From assembly GCA_963725505.1 (NCBI GenBank), contig CAVRYN010000005.1, forward strand, positions 186,001 to 250,000: DNA of 64,000 nucleotides, read 5' to 3'. This document shows positions 52,606-61,114 of this stretch, one piece after another (the stretch's first letter is position 1; every line of letters starts with the position of its first letter). Source of the DNA: Udaeobacter sp963725505 (lineage in GTDB: Bacteria > Verrucomicrobiota > Verrucomicrobiia > Chthoniobacterales > UBA10450). Made by a program: the position numbers and the translations under genes. The notes below the pieces were generated by a model. That model ran no database searches. It was not told the DNA's origin and was given only the letters and a program-made list of their open reading frames with translations.

Positions 52606-52650
52606 GCGACTCATCTGACCTATGAAACAGGTGGGACTCATGAGACGGAC
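52606..52650 (+). repeat. 9-base-period repeat overlapping the pqqA start
   Basis: Units CCCATGCGA, CTCATCTGA, CCTATGAAA and CTCATGAGA at 9-base spacing precede and include the pqqA ATG (52640) and its AGGTGGG ribosome-binding region. Confidence 0.65.
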
Positions 52651-52729
52651 CAAAAAAAGGTGGATCAAACCGATGCTGAAGACCGTGCCGATCTTTTTCG
52701 AGTGCACCTGTTACGCGGGTGCAGTTTGA
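52640..52729 (+). CDS. pqqA: PQQ precursor peptide PqqA
   Basis: A 29-residue peptide from ATG 52640 to TGA 52727-52729, the substrate from which pyrroloquinoline quinone is made. Near the middle is RWIKPMLK, similar to the W-x-K-P start of other PqqA peptides. E21 and Y25 are in the required E-x-x-x-Y spacing (FECTCY), which is cross-linked and excised to give PQQ. A ribosome-binding sequence AGGTGGG lies about nine bases upstream. The spacer to pqqB is 32 bases. The intervening residues are C-T-C rather than the common V-T-M, so the peptide is atypical but the context leaves little doubt. Confidence 0.85.
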   Translation: MRRTKKRWIKPMLKTVPIFFECTCYAGAV

Positions 52730-52761
52730 TCGAACGGGATTAACGCCTTCGAAAACTCGGG

Positions 52762-53610
52762 TTGATTCGCATCCATATTCTCGGCAGCGCAGCGGGCGGC
52801 GGCTTGCCACAATGGAATTGCACGTGCACCAACTGCGTCGCTGCGCGCAGCGGAAAAATTGCGCCCCAAACGCAGTCCAGCATCGTCATCAGCGGCGACC
52901 CCGAAAGCTTTCGGGGCTGGTTCTTGATCAACGCTTCGCCTGATTTAACGCGGCAGATCGAAAACATGCCGCAATTGCAGCCGCATCGCGACTCGCCGCG
53001 CAACACTCCAATCGCAGGCGTTTTTTTAACAAATGCCGACATCGATCACGGGTTGGGTCTATTGCTCTTGCGGCAACAGGAAACGCCGCTGGTCGTTTAT
53101 GCAGCGGATGAAACGCGAAGCGCGCTCGCGTGGGCTGACAACGTGCTCGCCCGATTCTGCGGGATCGAATGGCGAGAGATAAACGCTGACTTTCAATCGT
53201 TCAGTGGCGGCCTCGCCTTTCGAGCGATTGAATTGCCCGGGAGCGTCGCGTTTCAATTTCGGGACGATACCTCCGGAGCAACCGCACTGTTCGCGCCGAG
53301 TGTCGGCGAATTAAGCGAGGAATTGCGGAATGCAGTTCACGCATCCGACGTTGTTCTGTTCGACGGCACATTCTGGACTGATGGCGAACTGTGCGTTGTT
53401 CGACCAGGTAGCCGCACTGCGCGTCAGATGAATCATTTGCCCATCAGCGACGGCAGTCTTGATTTGTTGCGCCGATCTCCGGCGCGCCGGAAGATTTACA
53501 CACACATCAACAACACGAACCCGGTCCTGATGCCTGGCACTCGAGAACGCACACAAGTCGAGCAGGGCGGAATCGAGATCGCGCGCGACGGATTGGAAAT
53601 TACCTTATGA
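52762..53610 (+). CDS. pqqB: PQQ biosynthesis protein PqqB
   Basis: 282 residues from a TTG at 52762. PqqB is a metallo-beta-lactamase-fold protein thought to hydroxylate the cross-linked precursor during PQQ formation. Conserved features: HILGSAAGGGLPQWNCTCTNC near residues 5-25, LINASPDLTRQI near 55-66, TNADIDHGLGLLLLR near 89-103 (metal-binding Asp/His) and KIYTHINNTNPVL near the C-terminus. Its stop overlaps the pqqC start by four bases. Confidence 0.95.
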   Translation: MIRIHILGSAAGGGLPQWNCTCTNCVAARSGKIAPQTQSSIVISGDPESFRGWFLINASPDLTRQIENMPQLQPHRDSPRNTPIAGVFLTNADIDHGLGLLLLRQQETPLVVYAADETRSALAWADNVLARFCGIEWREINADFQSFSGGLAFRAIELPGSVAFQFRDDTSGATALFAPSVGELSEELRNAVHASDVVLFDGTFWTDGELCVVRPGSRTARQMNHLPISDGSLDLLRRSPARRKIYTHINNTNPVLMPGTRERTQVEQGGIEIARDGLEITL

Positions 53611-54308
53611 CGACTGGGCTTTGGGACCGCGAAACTTTCGTGGAAAATCTGCGCGCGATCGGTGCGCGCGCGTATCACGACAAACATCCGTTCCACGTCG
53701 CCATGAACGAAGGCCGACTCTCGCCGGAAGCATTGCGCGGTTGGGCGGCTAATCGTTTCTATTATCAGCGAAACATTCCGCTCAAAGACGCCGCTATTCT
53801 CTCCAACTGCCCCATGCGCGAAGTGCGCCGCGTCTGGATTCATCGCATTCTCGATCACGACGGGAATGCGGAAAACGAAGGCGGCATCCAAGCATGGCTG
53901 CGCCTGGGCGAGGCGTGCGGATTACCGCGCGACGAGATCCTCCAAGATCGGCATCTGCAACCCGGAGTGCGTTTCGCTGTGGACGCGTACGTGAATTTCG
54001 CTCGCACTCAGCCGTGGCCGATCGCCGTTGCATCTTCGCTTACCGAGCTTTTCGCACCCGATTTGATGGCGGCCCGCCTTGCGGCATTCGAAAAGTTTTA
54101 TCCCTGGATCGACCCGCGTGGCCTTGATTACTTTCGTCGGCGCACCACCCAGGCGCAGCGGGATTCCGACGAAGCGCTCGGGATAACATTGGAGCATTGC
54201 AACACGCCCGAGCTCCAGCGCGAGGCCGTACGCGCGCTTCAGTTTAAATGCGACGTGCTCTGGTCAATCCTCGATGCAATTCATCATGCCTATGCCAGAA
54301 ATTGCTGA
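53607..54308 (+). CDS. pqqC: Pyrroloquinoline-quinone synthase PqqC
   Basis: 233 residues. PqqC performs the last oxidation and ring closure with oxygen, without metal or cofactor. Family segments seen: HPFHVAMNEGRLSPEALRGWAANRFYYQRNIPLKDA near 25-60 and the helix with AENEGGIQAWLRLGEACGL near 90-108. The length and fold pattern (TenA/HO-like helices) are typical. The gene overlaps pqqB (4 bases) and pqqD. Confidence 0.95.
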   Translation: MTTGLWDRETFVENLRAIGARAYHDKHPFHVAMNEGRLSPEALRGWAANRFYYQRNIPLKDAAILSNCPMREVRRVWIHRILDHDGNAENEGGIQAWLRLGEACGLPRDEILQDRHLQPGVRFAVDAYVNFARTQPWPIAVASSLTELFAPDLMAARLAAFEKFYPWIDPRGLDYFRRRTTQAQRDSDEALGITLEHCNTPELQREAVRALQFKCDVLWSILDAIHHAYARNC

Positions 54309-54570
54309 TGCCGCACAGCCGCGTCTTGCGAAAGGAGTCCGGTTACAGAGCGACTCGGCCACTGGTAAAAGCGTTTTGCTTTTTCCCGAGGGCGTTGTCG
54401 AATTAAACGAAACCGCGCACGAAATTCTTACTCGCTGCGATGGACGAACAGTGAGCGAAATCGTGCAGGCATTGGCAGAAGAGTACGATGCTGACCTGGC
54501 CGCGCTTGCTACCGATGTGCGCGAAACCCTGGCCGATTTGCAACAACACAGGCTGATCGAGCTCAGATGA
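54286..54570 (+). CDS. pqqD: PQQ peptide chaperone PqqD
   Basis: 94 residues from ATG 54286 (54274 and 54292 are alternatives), overlapping the end of pqqC by 23 bases. PqqD binds PqqA and presents it to PqqE. The typical pattern LLFPEGVVELNETAHEILTRCDG with a RiPP-recognition winged-helix shape occupies about residues 30-60, and DVRETLADLQQHRLIE closes the domain. Its stop overlaps the pqqE start (ATGA). Confidence 0.92.
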   Translation: MPMPEIADAAQPRLAKGVRLQSDSATGKSVLLFPEGVVELNETAHEILTRCDGRTVSEIVQALAEEYDADLAALATDVRETLADLQQHRLIELR

Positions 54571-55673
54571 CCGAGCCGCGCCCATACGCATTGCTGGCGG
54601 AAATTACTTATCGATGTCCGCTGCATTGCCCGTACTGCTCCAACCCGATGCAGGCGCGAAACAATCATGAGTTGACCACCGGCGAATGGAGACGTGTCAT
54701 TCGCGAAGCGGCCGCACTGGGCGTATTGCAAATCGGTTTTTCCGGAGGCGAACCTCTTGCCCGGCGCGATCTGGCCGATCTGGTGCGCGCCGCGCGCGAG
54801 GCAAATCTTTACACGAACCTGATCACCAGCGGCGTTGGCTTGGATGACGAACGCGTACGTGCGTTGCGCGATGCAGGCCTCGATTCCGTTCAGTTAAGTT
54901 TCCAGTCCGACGAGTCCAACTTGTCCGATGAGATCGCGCGAGCGCGTGCGCATCAGCACAAGCTGGACGCCGCTGCAAAAATTCGCGCTGCCGGCATTCC
55001 GCTCAGTCTCAATTTCGTCATTCACCGGCGCAATATCGATCGCCTGCCCCAAATGATTCAGCTGGCGGAAACTCTCGAAGCCGAAAGAGTCGAGCTGGCC
55101 AATGTGCAGTTTTACGGCTGGGCTTTCCTAAATCGCGCAACGTTGCTTCCAACCCGCGAACAGGTCGTTCGCGCACGAGAAGTCGCGACCGCAGCAAAGG
55201 CGCGGCTCGCCGGCAAGATCGACATCTTCTATGTGCTGCCAGATTATTACGAAACCCGGCCCAAACCGTGTCTTAACGGCTGGGGCCAGCGTTATCTCAC
55301 AGTCAATCCAATCGGCGACGTGCTCCCGTGCCCGACTGCTTCGTCCGCAATTCCCGATCTCACATTCGAAAATGTCCGGGCGCGCGCGCTCGATTGGATC
55401 TGGCGCGAATCGGAAAGCTTCAACCGGTTTCGCGGAACGGAATGGATGCCGGAGCCGTGCAGGAGTTGTCCGCAAAGAGAAATCGATTTCGGCGGTTGCC
55501 GTTGCCAGGCCGCGTTGTTGACCGGAAACGCGGCGAACACCGACCCGGTCTGCGAGTTTTCGCCAAATCGCGGGCGTGTTGACGCGGTGTTAGGCGAGAT
55601 AAATTCATCAAGCGACTACGCGCGTGAGTGGACGTACCGCGTGAATCCAAAGGCGGCGGAGCGTTTTGGGTAG
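54567..55673 (+). CDS. pqqE: PqqA peptide cyclase PqqE
   Basis: 368 residues. PqqE is a radical-SAM enzyme that cross-links the Glu and Tyr of PqqA. The cluster motif is C17-x3-C21-x2-C24 (YRCPLHCPYC), with GFSGGEPLARRDL downstream as in the family. C-terminal auxiliary Fe-S cluster ligands are present (CRSCPQREIDFGGCRCQA). The stop codon TAG belongs to a TAGCGCACGCG-type repeat whose sequence is shared with the end of the dehydrogenase gene at 62409. Together with pqqA-D this makes a complete operon. Confidence 0.95.
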   Translation: MTEPRPYALLAEITYRCPLHCPYCSNPMQARNNHELTTGEWRRVIREAAALGVLQIGFSGGEPLARRDLADLVRAAREANLYTNLITSGVGLDDERVRALRDAGLDSVQLSFQSDESNLSDEIARARAHQHKLDAAAKIRAAGIPLSLNFVIHRRNIDRLPQMIQLAETLEAERVELANVQFYGWAFLNRATLLPTREQVVRAREVATAAKARLAGKIDIFYVLPDYYETRPKPCLNGWGQRYLTVNPIGDVLPCPTASSAIPDLTFENVRARALDWIWRESESFNRFRGTEWMPEPCRSCPQREIDFGGCRCQAALLTGNAANTDPVCEFSPNRGRVDAVLGEINSSSDYAREWTYRVNPKAAERFG

Positions 55674-55841
55674 CGCACGCGTCTCGCGTGCTGGCGAGCG
55701 CGTCCTCGCGATCGCAAACTTCCCTTGCGCGCTCAATCGATGAGCGAGTTGCGAAGTGTTCGCGAAGTTCGTTTCGGCGCGACGCCCCTTCGGCTTCGCT
55801 CAGGGCAGGCTTCACCAGCACGCGTGGCACGTGCGCTCCCC
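55671..55841. repeat. GTAGCGCACGCG repeat region, supplies the pqqE stop codon
   Basis: Starts GGTAGCGCACGCGTCTCGCG, whose TAG is the pqqE stop (55671-55673). A partner in inverted sense, CAGCACGCGTGGCACGTGCG, occurs near 55816-55835. Between these lie further short palindromic stretches. Up to the beta-propeller gene the remaining 95 bases are low-complexity. Confidence 0.65.
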
Positions 55842-55935
55842 AGATTCCCGCGGAGCTCGCCGGTCGTTTCGCGAGCTAATCAGTCACCGATAACGGATAA
55901 CTGCTCACTCATCACCGATCCACCCGAATCATCGC

Positions 55936-57735
55936 CTATGGGCGCGGCGGCGGGGTAGGACGCCCCCTCGGGGTTACGCCGGATCTCGGAGTGGGCGTTG
56001 CCCTCGGTGTGGTTGTAGGCGTGGCTGTTGAGGGCGGGGTGGTAGTTGCAGTAGGCGTGGGACTAACAGTTGCAGTAAGTGTTGGAGTTGGGGTCGAAGT
56101 GGGAGTGAGAGTTGGCGTTGGAGTGGGGGTGCGAGTAGCGGTAGCTGTTGCTGTCGCAGTTGCCGTTGATGTTGCAGTCGCTGTCGCAGTGGCAGTTGGC
56201 GTAAACGTTGCGGTAGCTGTCGCTGTAGGAGTAGGTGTGAATGTAGCTGTAGCTGTAGGCGTAGGCGTTCCGGCCGGGAGCCTAAAGGCATACACTCTGT
56301 TGTCGGTGCCGAAGTAAATCCGGCCGCGAGCAACCATCCCGGTGTTCCACTGCCGGGTACCGCTCATCAATTCGTTCGCGCCGCCGCCGGCATAAATGAC
56401 AGTGCCGGTGTCGCCGTCGTAGCCATGCAAACGCTGGTCACCTGAGACACCAGCCACCCAGACAATCATGTTATTAGTCCCATCGGTGGTTGTGACCCAA
56501 GGCGAGCCTCGGCCCGTCTGGCTCATGCTCCAGGCGAACGTTATCGTTGGCGGATTCGTAGCCGTAACTTTATACGCCCTGATCGTGTTCGACTCATTAT
56601 GAAAAGCAAAATATGTTCCCTGGCTGGTGTGATACGTGACAGCCGATGTCCCTCTGTTAGTACCGGAAACATTCGCCTGGGCCACCGGCGCAGCGATCCC
56701 ACCGAGGTTATTCCGGTTAAGCAGATAAGCATTGCTATCTTTCCCCAGGGCGAGCACAAGCTGCGAAGGCGTAGCCCCAGGCACGTCAACCACCGTGGCG
56801 CTGACGCCGCCCAAGTCGGTGTCGCCTTGATCGAGGGAGAACCAGTTCGTAGGCGCCCAGTAGTCGGTAGGCATACCAGTCCAGGTTGGCCCGGCTTGCA
56901 AGCGAATGATGGCTTCGCCGCCCATCCAGTTGCCGCCCGTGTTAAATGTGTTCCCCGTGACCACGAACATGTTGGTCCCGTCGCTGGCAACGCCGCCGTG
57001 TCCCCAGATGCCGCCGCCAATGGCTGTAGTCGCCCAGCCATGCACGTTGGAGGGGTTATTGATATCGACGCCCACAACCCAGCCATGATAAGTGCCGCAG
57101 TCGCCCAAGTATCCCGAGTAAGACACGTACACGATCCCGTTCACAAGAGCGAGGCCACCGCGTTCTTCCTGCGCCAGGGAAACAAAGTTGATGCCGTTAT
57201 AACTTGCGGTGGCATTCACGTCCACCGGCCAACCCGGCGTTGTGACGCCGGTGTCCACGTTCAACGAATAAATGAAATGTTTTATAGGTGTGCCGTTGAT
57301 CAACGCGTCGAAAAAAAGTCGCCGGGAAGTTAGATCGACAACCGGCGTGCCAGTGGTGCCAGTGGGACTAAAACCTCCGCACGGAGTGCTTGGGACGGGC
57401 GCACCAATATCGGTGCGCGACCAGATCGGGAGGCCCGTTGTGGCATCAAGCGCATAAACGTTATTCGATTCTGTGACGGCAATGACCATCGGCCCGTTGG
57501 GGCCGCCCTCGATGTAAAGCGGCTGAGCGTAAACGTTACCGGAAATGGTGCCGTTGAAGTTCAGGTCGCGCGTCAGGTTCGCGGCTGCGGAAGGCGTGAA
57601 GCCCGCGTCGATGTAAACGCCGTCGCGGGAAACATTGTTATGCTCCTGGGTCACGTTCACCTGCGCGCTTGCCGGCCGAACCCCACTCCACAAAACAGCA
57701 ACCAGAAGTGAAAAAATCCGAATCGAAGATTTCAT
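55936..57735 (-). CDS. PQQ-repeat-like beta-propeller exported protein with Thr/Pro tail
   Basis: 599 residues from ATG 57735. A signal peptide covers about residues 1-26 (SIRIFSLLVAVLWSG...ASAQ). Residues about 30-480 carry propeller blades with the motif NVYALDATTGLPIWS and similar (VYALD, IYSLNVDTG), as in quinoprotein/PQQ-repeat families. No clear dehydrogenase active-site motif is visible. The last 120 residues are a Thr/Pro/Ala-rich, low-complexity stalk (PTPTATATFTPTPT), encoded by a GT/GC-rich microsatellite at about 55990-56280, probably a cell-surface spacer. It is convergent with the pqq operon, so a link to PQQ is tempting but unproven. Confidence 0.85.
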   Translation of the reverse strand: MKSSIRIFSLLVAVLWSGVRPASAQVNVTQEHNNVSRDGVYIDAGFTPSAAANLTRDLNFNGTISGNVYAQPLYIEGGPNGPMVIAVTESNNVYALDATTGLPIWSRTDIGAPVPSTPCGGFSPTGTTGTPVVDLTSRRLFFDALINGTPIKHFIYSLNVDTGVTTPGWPVDVNATASYNGINFVSLAQEERGGLALVNGIVYVSYSGYLGDCGTYHGWVVGVDINNPSNVHGWATTAIGGGIWGHGGVASDGTNMFVVTGNTFNTGGNWMGGEAIIRLQAGPTWTGMPTDYWAPTNWFSLDQGDTDLGGVSATVVDVPGATPSQLVLALGKDSNAYLLNRNNLGGIAAPVAQANVSGTNRGTSAVTYHTSQGTYFAFHNESNTIRAYKVTATNPPTITFAWSMSQTGRGSPWVTTTDGTNNMIVWVAGVSGDQRLHGYDGDTGTVIYAGGGANELMSGTRQWNTGMVARGRIYFGTDNRVYAFRLPAGTPTPTATATFTPTPTATATATFTPTATATATATSTATATATATATRTPTPTPTLTPTSTPTPTLTATVSPTPTATTTPPSTATPTTTPRATPTPRSGVTPRGRPTPPPRP

Positions 57736-57910
57736 GCGCCCGACACCAATATTCCCGCGCTCATTTCTACCACAGTGTGCCGCGGGTTTGTCAAGAATTA
57801 TGGCAACATAATCGCAACGTGGAAGAGTAACGCCGTCGTTAATTTCTTGGAGCGATTGCCAAAAGTAAGGGCAGCACACTTTGTGTGATCTGTGCTTTTT
57901 GCAGCGCCGC

Positions 57911-57981
57911 TGTAGCCGGGATCGCTGATCCCGGCCGGGACATGCACATTTCAGAGACCGGCATCAACGATGCCGGCTACA
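57911..57981. repeat. TGTAGC two-hairpin element, copy 7
   Basis: TGTAGC at 57911, ending GGCTACA at 57975-57981. Hairpin 1 GCCGGGAT/ATCCCGGC with loop CGCTG, hairpin 2 CCGGCAT/ATGCCGG with loop CAACG. It lies in the gap between the propeller gene and fmdB, six bases before the fmdB stop. Confidence 0.88.
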
Positions 57982-57987
57982 GCATCA

Positions 57988-58341
57988 TCAGCCGGAGTCT
58001 TTTGCCGGCTTTTTCTCCGTCACCTTCGTCTCGCCATGCGACGGACTCTTGGTGGTCTCTTTTGGCGCGGCGGATTTTTCACCGCCGTCCGCTGGCTTCG
58101 CTGGAGACTCCTTCTTGGCCGCCTCTTTGTACGAATCGCTTCGATAATCGGTGGTGTAGAACCCCGATCCCTTGAAGATCAGACCTGCGCCGGTACCCAG
58201 CAGGCGTTTCACTTTCCCGTGTCCCCATTTTGGCAGCCGGCAAAGGTCTTTCGGACATTCGCGGAACGGTTCGTCGCGCATGGACTGGAACGCTTCAAAG
58301 TTCTGGCCGCACTTCTGGCAAGAATACTCGTAAGTTGGCAT
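57988..58341 (-). CDS. FmdB-type zinc-ribbon protein
   Basis: 117 residues from ATG 58341 (MPTYEYSCQKCGQ). The FmdB zinc ribbon is made by C8 and C11 with a second Cys pair further on (FRECPKDLCRLP). The Lys/Glu/Ser-rich C-terminal half is low complexity. FmdB-like proteins are small nucleic-acid or regulatory factors of unknown detail; no enzymatic motif is present. Confidence 0.85.
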   Translation of the reverse strand: MPTYEYSCQKCGQNFEAFQSMRDEPFRECPKDLCRLPKWGHGKVKRLLGTGAGLIFKGSGFYTTDYRSDSYKEAAKKESPAKPADGGEKSAAPKETTKSPSHGETKVTEKKPAKDSG

Positions 58342-58409
58342 GAGGAATCCAGGTCGCGACGACCCTGCGAACTCTGCATCAAACAAATTACAATTCAACC
58401 TCGCGAACT

Positions 58410-58491
58410 TTAACCACGAATGGACACGAATTGGTCAGACAATTTAGCAGCCCTTCCTTTATTCGTGTCCATTTGTGTCTATTAGTGGTTG
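58410..58491. repeat. TTAACCACNAAT inverted repeat, copy 2, abutting the HD gene
   Basis: Left arm TTAACCACGAATGGACACGA, right arm with TTCGTGTCCATTTGTGTC then TTAGTGGTTGA. It ends at 58491 and the likely ATG is at 58492. Confidence 0.8.
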
Positions 58492-59077
58492 ATGATGAAC
58501 TATGGCGTCACGCAAATCGCGCAACTTTTTCCCAGCTTGAAGAGGATCAAGGACAAGTCGTTGCGCGAAAAGGTGGCAGCGGTGTGGAGTGAAGCGATCA
58601 CCACGGGCTGCGGCGGAAAGGGGTGGACTTTCGATGAGTTGCGCGCAGTGAAGTTCACGCTGCTCGCTGGCGATATCGACATGACGTTTGTCGAGCATCT
58701 CAATTCCTGCGCGCGGCAATGCATCGCCATCGCGGATGTGCTGGAAAAATCGTTCCGCTGTGGCATTCCTGTTCAGCGCGATTATCTCATCGCCGGCGCG
58801 CTCCTGGCGGACGTCGGCAAACCGCTCGAGTACGACAAGGATGACATCGGGCAAAGTGATCCAGGGAAAATTCGGACAGCAAGTACGCCATCCGTTCAGC
58901 GGCGTCGCGCTCGCATACAAGCACGGGATTCCCGGCGAAGTCCTGCACATCATCGCCACGCACAGTCATGAGGGCGACAAGGTCGAGCGCTCGATTGAAT
59001 CGATCATTTTTCATCACGCTGATTTCGTGGACTTCGATATCGCCAAAGTCCTCGGTAAGCGCGCTGCGAAGAAGTAA
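58492..59077 (+). pseudogene. HD-domain phosphohydrolase, interrupted by a one-base insertion
   Basis: The frame begins MMNYGVTQIAQLFPSLKRIKDKS (a TTG/ATG cluster at 58489-58495) and runs to DKDDIG; the C-terminal half (GKVIQGKFGQQVRHPFSGVALAYKHGI... IIATHSHEGDKVERSIES) is in the +1 frame. Removing one G of the GGG at 58849-58851 unites them into about 194 residues. The HD-type motif is suggested by HLNSCARQC, LADVGKPLEYD and ATHSHEGD with IIFHHADF near the end. Substrate unknown. A dispersed repeat ends directly at its start. Confidence 0.72.
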
Positions 59078-59122
59078 CGCTCAAGTAGTTGATAGTTGAG
59101 AGTTGATTGCTGAGAGTCTGAC

Positions 59123-61102
59123 ATGGGTCTCACGCTTGTTGAAAAGATTGCGGCACGTCACGCGGACGGGCTCGCTCCAGGCACCGTGGTGCGCAGCGGC
59201 GATTTCGTCTCGATTCGTCCACGACATGTGATGACGCATGACAACACCGGCGCGGTGATTCCGAAGTTTAAGCAGATCGGCGCGACCGCGATTGCGGATC
59301 CGGCGCAACCGGTGTTCGCGATCGATCACGACATTCAAAACACGACGCCGAAGAATCTGGAGAAGTACGCCAAGATCGAAGCGTTCGCGCGCGATCACGG
59401 CATCGATTTCTACCCAGCGGGCACTGGCATTTCCCATCAAGTGATGGTGGAGCAAGGCTACGTCGTTCCCGGAGCGTTGGTGGTGGCGAGCGATTCGCAT
59501 TCGAATTTATACGGCGCGGTCGCCGCGCTGGGCACGCCAGTGGTGCGAACGGACGCTGCGAGCATTTGGGCGACTGGTGTGACGTGGTGGCAGGTTCCGC
59601 CCGTGGCGAGGGTCGTGCTCAAGGGAAAACTTTCGCCGGGTGTCGTCGGCAAGGACGTAATCATCGCGTTGTGCGGCCTGTTCAACAAAGACGAGGTGCT
59701 CAACCACGCCGTTGAATTCGTCGGCAATGGCTTGGCGAATCTTGCGATGTCTGCGCGTATGACCATTGCCAACATGACCACCGAGTGGGGCGCGCTCGCG
59801 GGCGTGTTTCCGTTCGATGAGGTGACGGTGGATTATTTGCGCTCGCGCGTCCCCGAGTTCACGAGTCCCAAACGCCCGGGAACGCGTGGCTCGAAGAGTC
59901 GATCCGGCTACAGCAACGCCGACATCGACGTGTGGTGGAAAAATCGCAGCGAACTCAGCGCTGACGCCGACGCTGAGTACGCCATCGAACTTGAACTTGA
60001 TCTCGCGACCGTGGTTCCGCACGTGTCCGGACCCAACGAAGTGAAGACAATGGTGTCGCTTCCGGAAATGGAACGCAAACGCGTGCCGATTCAGAAAGCG
60101 TATTTGTTGTCGTGCGTGAACGCGCGCTTCGAGGATTTGCACGATGCCGCCGAGGTCGTGCGCGCCAAGGCCGGACACGTCGCTGAAGGCGTCGAATTTT
60201 ATCTCGCACCCGCGAGCGCTGAAGTGCAAGCCCGCTCAGAATCGAATGGCGATTGGCAAACTTTGTTAGGCGCAGGCGCAATCCCACTCCCGCCCGGTTG
60301 CGGGGCGTGCATAGGACTGGGTCGCGGCCTGGTGCAAAAAGGCGAGACCGCGATCAGCGCGACCAATCGCAATTTCAAAGGACGCATGGGCGATCGCGAT
60401 GCGCTGGTTTATTTGGGTTCCCCTGCGGTTGTCGCGGCGAGCGCGCTGGCCGGATTCATTTGCGCGCCCCAAACATTCTCCGAACGGTCTGCAGGAATCG
60501 CGGTTAGACGCGCGGAGAAAAAAGCAAAGCCGGCCGGTTCCGTTGAAATTATGGAAGGTTTTCCGCCAAAGGTACGCGGCCGTGTGCTGTTCATCGATAA
60601 GGACAATCTGAACACCGACGGAATTTATGGCAGCAAACACACTTACCGCGACGACATGACGCCAGATGAAATGGCGGCCGTCACGTTCGAAAATTACGAT
60701 CCGAACTTCAACACGCTCTATCAAAAAGGCGACGTGGTAGTCGGCGGACTAAATTTCGGAAGCGGCTCGAGTCGCGAACAAGCGGCAACGGCGTTGAAGT
60801 TTAAAGGGATTCCGTGCGTCATCGCCGGCAGTTTTTCCGAAACCTACAAGCGCAACGCATTTAATAACGGTTTCGTCGTCTTCGAATGTCCTGATCTGGT
60901 CACGTACCTGCGGGAGAGTTTGAAAAACCGTGCGCCGACCACAGTTGGTCCGGAAATTACGATCGATTACGCGACATCGGTCCTCACACTCGATGGAAAA
61001 TCATTCGCTTTTCCGCCGTTAAGCCCCGCTGCACAGGAGTTGATCGTTGCCGGCGGCGCAGAAAACCTGGTGGCATCCCGATTGCGCGCGCAGAAGAGCT
61101 GA
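59123..61102 (+). CDS. Aconitase-superfamily enzyme, fungal-homoaconitase-like
   Basis: 659 residues. The Fe-S ligands C331 (LLSCVN) and C393/C396 (GCGACIG) match the aconitase/isopropylmalate dehydratase superfamily, with the swivelling domain including GSGSSREQAATALKFKGIP near residue 545. The overall sequence (RPRHVMTHDNTGAVIPKFK, HDIQNTTPKNLEKYAKIEAFA, ANMTTEWGALAGVFPFD) strongly resembles the fungal lysine-pathway homoaconitase Lys4 and not typical bacterial AcnA/AcnB or LeuCD. Large and swivel domains are on one chain, as in Lys4. The likely activities are dehydration/hydration of homocitrate/homoisocitrate or citrate/isocitrate. The partner beta-decarboxylating dehydrogenase gene follows 152 bases later. 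Confidence 0.85.
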   Translation: MGLTLVEKIAARHADGLAPGTVVRSGDFVSIRPRHVMTHDNTGAVIPKFKQIGATAIADPAQPVFAIDHDIQNTTPKNLEKYAKIEAFARDHGIDFYPAGTGISHQVMVEQGYVVPGALVVASDSHSNLYGAVAALGTPVVRTDAASIWATGVTWWQVPPVARVVLKGKLSPGVVGKDVIIALCGLFNKDEVLNHAVEFVGNGLANLAMSARMTIANMTTEWGALAGVFPFDEVTVDYLRSRVPEFTSPKRPGTRGSKSRSGYSNADIDVWWKNRSELSADADAEYAIELELDLATVVPHVSGPNEVKTMVSLPEMERKRVPIQKAYLLSCVNARFEDLHDAAEVVRAKAGHVAEGVEFYLAPASAEVQARSESNGDWQTLLGAGAIPLPPGCGACIGLGRGLVQKGETAISATNRNFKGRMGDRDALVYLGSPAVVAASALAGFICAPQTFSERSAGIAVRRAEKKAKPAGSVEIMEGFPPKVRGRVLFIDKDNLNTDGIYGSKHTYRDDMTPDEMAAVTFENYDPNFNTLYQKGDVVVGGLNFGSGSSREQAATALKFKGIPCVIAGSFSETYKRNAFNNGFVVFECPDLVTYLRESLKNRAPTTVGPEITIDYATSVLTLDGKSFAFPPLSPAAQELIVAGGAENLVASRLRAQKS

Positions 61103-61114
61103 GTCCGTATTTTT

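Noticed and set aside
55990..56320. Plus-strand Val/Gly-rich frame antisense to the propeller tail
   Set aside because: It is the shadow of the Thr/Pro-coding microsatellite on the other strand, not a gene.
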